A stretch of DNA of 64,000 nt from Chaetoderma sp. LZ-2023a (taxonomy: Eukaryota; Mollusca; Caudofoveata; Chaetodermatida; Chaetodermatidae): NCBI GenBank assembly GCA_034401795.1, contig CM067369.1, forward strand, positions 87,074,506 to 87,138,505, in the 5' to 3' direction. How positions within the stretch are numbered: position 1 is the first letter of the stretch; every line of letters starts with the position of its first letter. Below are positions 52,001 through 58,000 of this stretch, in pieces. Both the position numbers and the translations under genes were made by a program. The notes under the pieces were generated by a model. It was not told the DNA's origin, ran no database searches, and was given only the letters and a program-made list of their open reading frames with translations.

Positions 52001-55000
52001 ATTAAAAAAAATATATAGTCTTCTCTTGGTCTGCAAATGGACATTTTGTATGAGAAAATTTAAATTTTCTTGAACAAATTCAAAGGCTAAACACCATAGA
52101 CTTATCAAACGCACGACTATTTTCCGACCTTTTGGGTCTCGCCAGGCGCAGGTAGGATTTGCGCCCATGACCATCGGATTACGAGTCGGTAAAACAGCTT
52201 CCTATACACCACTTGATACCAATGGCCTAGAGGTAACGAGTCCGACTCGTAATCCGAGAGTCATGTGTTCAAATCCTACCTTCGCCTGATACGACCCAAA
52301 AGGGTGAAACTAGTGCAGTGAATGAGTCTATGGTGTGTGAATGCTAACCTAATTATTTCATATTTATTCAATATACACATCTCTAAATATGAAGAATAAA
52401 AATAGAGTGCATGCATATGTGCATGAGTTTATATCTATCTGTCCTAAACTGTATCTCAGAAACTACTACGGCTGCAATGCGCCCTACGTATAGCAATACA
52501 TAACTATATACAAGTACATGAATGATGTATGAGTTTTTAAATAAATAAACCCATTTTCATGTTATATTTCCTCATTAATAGCATCTGTACAACTAGTATT
52601 ATGACGTTTACAACACACAATAATGCATTTGTTGGAATTGGTACTCACAGTAATAGGAACTTTACACATTAAAAATATGTATCTCTACTCTTTTACTAAA
52701 TTTTAAACACAAATCAAACTATGAAATTCTTTTTACTATGGTCTGCAATCTCTAATTGCTATTGTTCAGAAATCTTTAGCGTGATCTACCTGATAATCAC
52801 ATTGCACAGTTTTGCTTTAACAGCAAACATTTTCAGGCATATTTAACTCATCATCCCCACGTTTAAAAAGAACTGGGGATATTGTAATCGCCTCCACCTG
52901 TCTGTCCAACCGTCCATCATGCTTAATATTACGGCCATCAAAGTATTACCCTTTAACACTCATATCAGCCAAAAATTACTTCTGAAGTGGTCCTGAAAAG
53001 TCAATTTGCAGACCAAGAGGATATTTATGAAAATTTTTCACTGCAATGACTGGCTCCAGGGGTAATTAAAAAAAATATATAGTCTTCTCTTGGTCTGCAA
53101 ATGGACATTTTGTATGAGAAAATTTAAATTTTCTTGAACAAATTCAAAGGCTAAACACCATAGACTTATCAAACGCACGACTATTTTCCGACCTTTTGGG
53201 TCTCGCCAGGCGCAGGTAGGATTTGCGCCCATGACCATCGGATTACGAGTCGGTAAAACAGCTTCCTATACACCACTTGATACCAATGGCCTAGAGGTAA
53301 CGAGTCCGACTCGTAATCCGAGAGTCATGTGTTCAAATCCTACCTTTGCCTGATACGACCCAAAAGGGTGAAACTAGTGCAGTGAATGAGTCTATGGTGT
53401 GTGAATGCTAACCTAATTATTTCATATTTATTCAATATACACATCTCTAAATATGAAGAATAAAAATAGAGTGCATGCATATGTGCATGAGTTTATATCT
53501 ATCTGTCCTAAACTGTATCTCAGAAACTACTACGGCTGCAATGCGCCCTACGTATAGCAATACATAACTATATACAAGTACATGAATGATGTATGAGTTT
53601 TTAAATAAATAAACCCATTTTCATGTTATATTTCCTCATTAATAGCATCTGTACAACTAGTATTATGACGTTTACAACACACAATAATGCATTTGTTGGA
53701 ATTGGTACTCACAGTAATAGGAACTTTACACATTAAAAATATGTATCTCTACTCTTTTACTAAATTTTAAACACAAATCAAACTATGAAATTCTTTTTAC
53801 TATGGTCTGCAATCTCTAATTGCTATTGTTCAGAAATCTTTAGCGTGATCTACCTGATAATCACATTGCACAGTTTTGCTTTAACAGCAAACATTTTCAG
53901 GCATATTTAACTCATCATCCCCACGTTTAAAAAGAACTGGGGATATTGTAATCGCCTCCACCTGTCTGTCCAACCGTCCATCATGCTATCTCCTCCCAAG
54001 CTATTGGGTAAAATTTAATCAAATTTGGTATGTGGGTTACCCATATTTATATTTGACTCCACCCGCATGGGAGCGTGGCAGGGATCAAACGGTCAAATCA
54101 GTTGTAACGCAACTCCTCTGAAATCATTAGACGGAACTCAACCAAATTTGATATCTGAGTTACCCATATGATTGCAGAGTGCAAGAGGCCATTTAGATTT
54201 GGCTCCGCCCGCAAGCCCCCAACCCCCCTCCTTCCAGGGGGTGGGGAGGGTCAAAAAGTCAAATTTTAACCTGCCGAAATTGCTTGTAATGTATCTCATC
54301 CAAAACTGTTGGAAGAATTCAACCAAATTTGGTCTGTGGGTTACCCATATTAATGTGGAGTACATGAGCACATTTACATTTGGTCTCACCCCCATGGGTG
54401 TGTGGGATGGGGGTCAAAAGGTCATGAAATTCTTTGTAATACAACTCCTCTGACACTATTGTGCAAAATTCAACCAAATATCAGGGTTTGCACACCTTTC
54501 AGTATTTGAAATTCCATGACTTTTCCACGACTTTCCATGACTAAATTAAAAAAATTCCATGACCTCCAAGAATCAATAGCTAGGTCAAAAACAGTCAAAT
54601 TTGTTTCAAAATGTTCAATAGCATATAGTGAATCATATGGAATTCACTTTTATCTAAGGCAGAGTCAACATGTGAGAATTTCCAGTACATTTTTAATAAA
54701 ATCTGAGGTTTTCACATAAAAAATTGACGAATAAAAATTCTGAATGGCGGTTCTAGAGCCTATGATCATACATGTAGCATCCTTTCAGTCTAACTTGGTT
54801 GAAATCGGTCAAAATGGTAAGAAGCAATATGACCATTTCTAGTAAATTTTGACCAAAAAAATTGCCTAATAACCCCTTAACACTCATATCAGCCAAAGAC
54901 GGCTTCTGTAGTGGTCTTGAGAAATGTCCATTTGCAGACCAAAAGAAGGCTATTGTTGAACATTTTTCTCCACTTGGTCCACAAATTGACATTTTCTTTG

Positions 55001-58000
55001 GAAAAAATTTTTGAACAAATTTAAGGCTTAAAGCTAAGGTATTTGGCCAAGGTGTTCAATAAAAAATTGAAATCCATTTCTTAAAATGGCTACTTTCACG
55101 AATATATTGCACTAACAGATAACACGCAGGGCAAAATTTGACATAATATGAGCCAAAAAAGCCTTATACAGGTAAATAACATGCAGTCGTAGTTTAGAAA
55201 TATTGAAAAACATATTTTCCCGCTAGATTCAAAATAATAACAAGAGGCCCAAGGGGCCTGTGTCGCTCACCTGAAGCACCATCAATTTTTTTCAAAATTG
55301 TTGGTGGGTGGTTTAGCAGTCTTTTAAATGAGTTTGTGGACATTTTTGCAAGTGCAATATGGCCGCCAAACACTATATTTTGATTGCCCCACAGCGCCCA
55401 TGTTTTTTTGATGGATCAACTTCCCTTGAACAAATTTTAATGGCCCAAATTTCGGCCCGATCCCTTCAGCGGTTCTGGAGGAGTCATTTTCGTGAAAACC
55501 AGGTCATCCAAGATGGTCGCCGAACCATTTGGTCAATCAAGTCCTCTTGAACAAACTTGGCTTACCTCTTGGCCTAGATGAAAATTCCCCAAGTGGTTTG
55601 GGAGATTTTTAAAGACATTTCCTGAAATCGGTCGAAATCCAAAATGGCCACTGGGCAAATTGGCCGATCGGGTTCATTTGAGCAAACTTGGATCCTTATG
55701 CCCTAAGGATGCTTCCTGCCAAATATAATTGAAATCGGCCTGGTAGTTCTCAAGAAGATATTTTTAATTTCCCATTGCTTTAGTATGGGAGCTTTTGACG
55801 AGAAAATTATCCAAGATGGCCACCAAACCGTTTAGCCGACAGTTTCTAGAATTGCAAATTTGAGCTCAGAATACCCAAAAACATATATAGAACCAATTTT
55901 GGCCTCAAAATCCACCAAATAAAAAAATCTGATATGTCCGCCAAACATGCTACATTTTGATTGGCCCACGGCAGCCATGTTTTTTGATGGGCAACTTCCC
56001 TTGAACAAACTTTAATGGCCCTTAGTCTCTAATCATATCTCCCAAATTTTGGCCTGATCCATTCGGCGGTTCTGGAGTTGTTTTCGGGAAAACTAGGTCA
56101 TCCAAGATGGCTGCCGAACCATTCGGTCAATCAAGTCGTCTTAAACAAGCTTGCCTCTTTGCCTAGATGAAGTTTCATAAGTTTTGAACTGATTCCCCAA
56201 GCCATTTCGGAGAATGAGATTTTTAGACATTTCTAAAAATCGGCCGAAATCCAAGATGGCCACTGGCCAAATTGGCCGATCAGCTTCGTTTGAACAATAT
56301 GAAATCTCTATGCCATACGGATGCTTCCTGCTAAATATAATTCAAATCGGCCCAGTAGTTCTCGAGAAGACATTTTAAATTTCCCATTGCTTTAGTATGG
56401 GCGTTTTTGGCAGGAAAATGATCCAAGATGGCCAAACCATTTATACGACAGTTTCGAAAATTGCAAATTTGAGATCAGAATACTCAAAAACCTATATAAA
56501 ACGAATTTCGGCCTCAAAATCCATCAAATAAAAAAATCCAATATGCCTGCCAAACACACTATATTTTGATTGGTCCACCGCGGCCATGTTTTTTGACAAA
56601 TCAACTTCCCTTGAACAAACATTAATCGCCCTTAGTTGCTAATTATATATCACAAATTTCGGCCTGATTGCTTCAATGTTTCTGGGGAAGTTGTTTTCGG
56701 GAAAACTAGGTCATCCAAGATGGCCGCTGAACCATTTGGTCAATCAAGTTCCCTTGAACAAACTTGATTCAGTGCTTGCGCTAGATCATATTTCGTGAGT
56801 TTTGAATCGATCCCTCAAATGGTTTGGGAGGAGATTTTCAAAAACATTTCTAAAAATCGGACGAAATCCAAGATGGTCACCGGCCAAATTGGCCGATCAG
56901 CTTCGTTTGAACAATATGAAATCTCTATGCCATACGGATGCTTCCTGCCAAATATAATTCAAATCGGCCCAGCAGTTCTCGAGAAGACATTTTAAATTTC
57001 CCATTGCTTTAGTATGGGCGCTTTTGGCGGGAAAATGATCCAAGATGGCTGCCAAACCATTTATACGACAGTTTCGAAAATTGCAAATTTGAGATCAGAA
57101 TAGCCAAAAACCTATATAAAACGAATTTCGGCCTCAAAATCCATCAAATAAAAAAATCCAATATGCCTGCCAAACACACTATATTTTGATTGGTCCACCG
57201 CGGCCATGTTTTTTGACAAATCAACTTCCCTTGAACAAACATTAATCACCCTTAGTTGCTAATTATATATCACAAATTTCGGCCTGATCGCTTCAATGGT
57301 TCTGGGGAAGTTGTTTTTGTGAAAACTAGGTCATCCAAGATGGCCGCTGAACCATTTGGTCAATCAAGTTCCCTTGAACAAACTTGATTCAGTGCTTGCG
57401 CTAGATCATATTTCGTGAGTTTTGAATCGATCCCTCAAATGGTTTGGGAGGAGATTTTTAAAAACATTTCTAAAAATCGGACGAAATCCAAGATGGTCAC
57501 CGGCCAAATTGGCTGATCGGGTTCGTTTGAACAAACTTGAATCTCTATGCCTTAAGGATGCTTCATGTCAAATATAATTGAAATCGGCCCAGTAGTTCGC
57601 GAGATATTTTAAATTTCCCATTGCTTAGTATGGGGGCTTTTGGGGGGGAAAATGATCCAAGATGGCTGCCAAACCGTTTATCCGACAGTTTCGAAATTTG
57701 TAAATTTGAGATCAGAATACCCAAAAACCTATATAAAACCAATTTCGGCCTCAAATTCCATCAAATAAAAAAATCAAATATGGCCGCCAAACATGCTATA
57801 TTTTGATTGGCCCACCGGCCATGTTTTTTGACGGATCAACTTCTCTTGAGCAAACTTAACTGGCCCTTAGTCCCTAATCATATCTGCCAAAATTCGGCCT
57901 GATCCCTTTAGCGGTTCTGGAGAAGTTATTTTCGCTAAAACTAGGTCAACCAAGATGGCTGCCGAACTATTTGACCAATTGAGTTCCCTTGAACAAATTT

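Larger units (their letters stand above)
51860..52923. repeat. 1064-bp tandem duplication, copy 1
   Basis: Copy 1 of a direct duplication at an exact 1064-bp offset; copies are contiguous with copy 2. Only one difference was noticed (TTCGCC at 52281 versus TTTGCC). It carries a family-H element and a tRNA-like inverted pair and lies wholly in an intron. Confidence 0.96.

Noticed and set aside
52216..52292. Functional tRNA-Thr gene
   Set aside because: A and B boxes and a CTCGTAA loop are present, but the acceptor and T stems do not pair and it sits in an inverted repeat pair.
54172..54453. 93-codon ORF near 54.3 kb
   Set aside because: It spans diverged tandem units and is open on both strands; a product of repeat composition.
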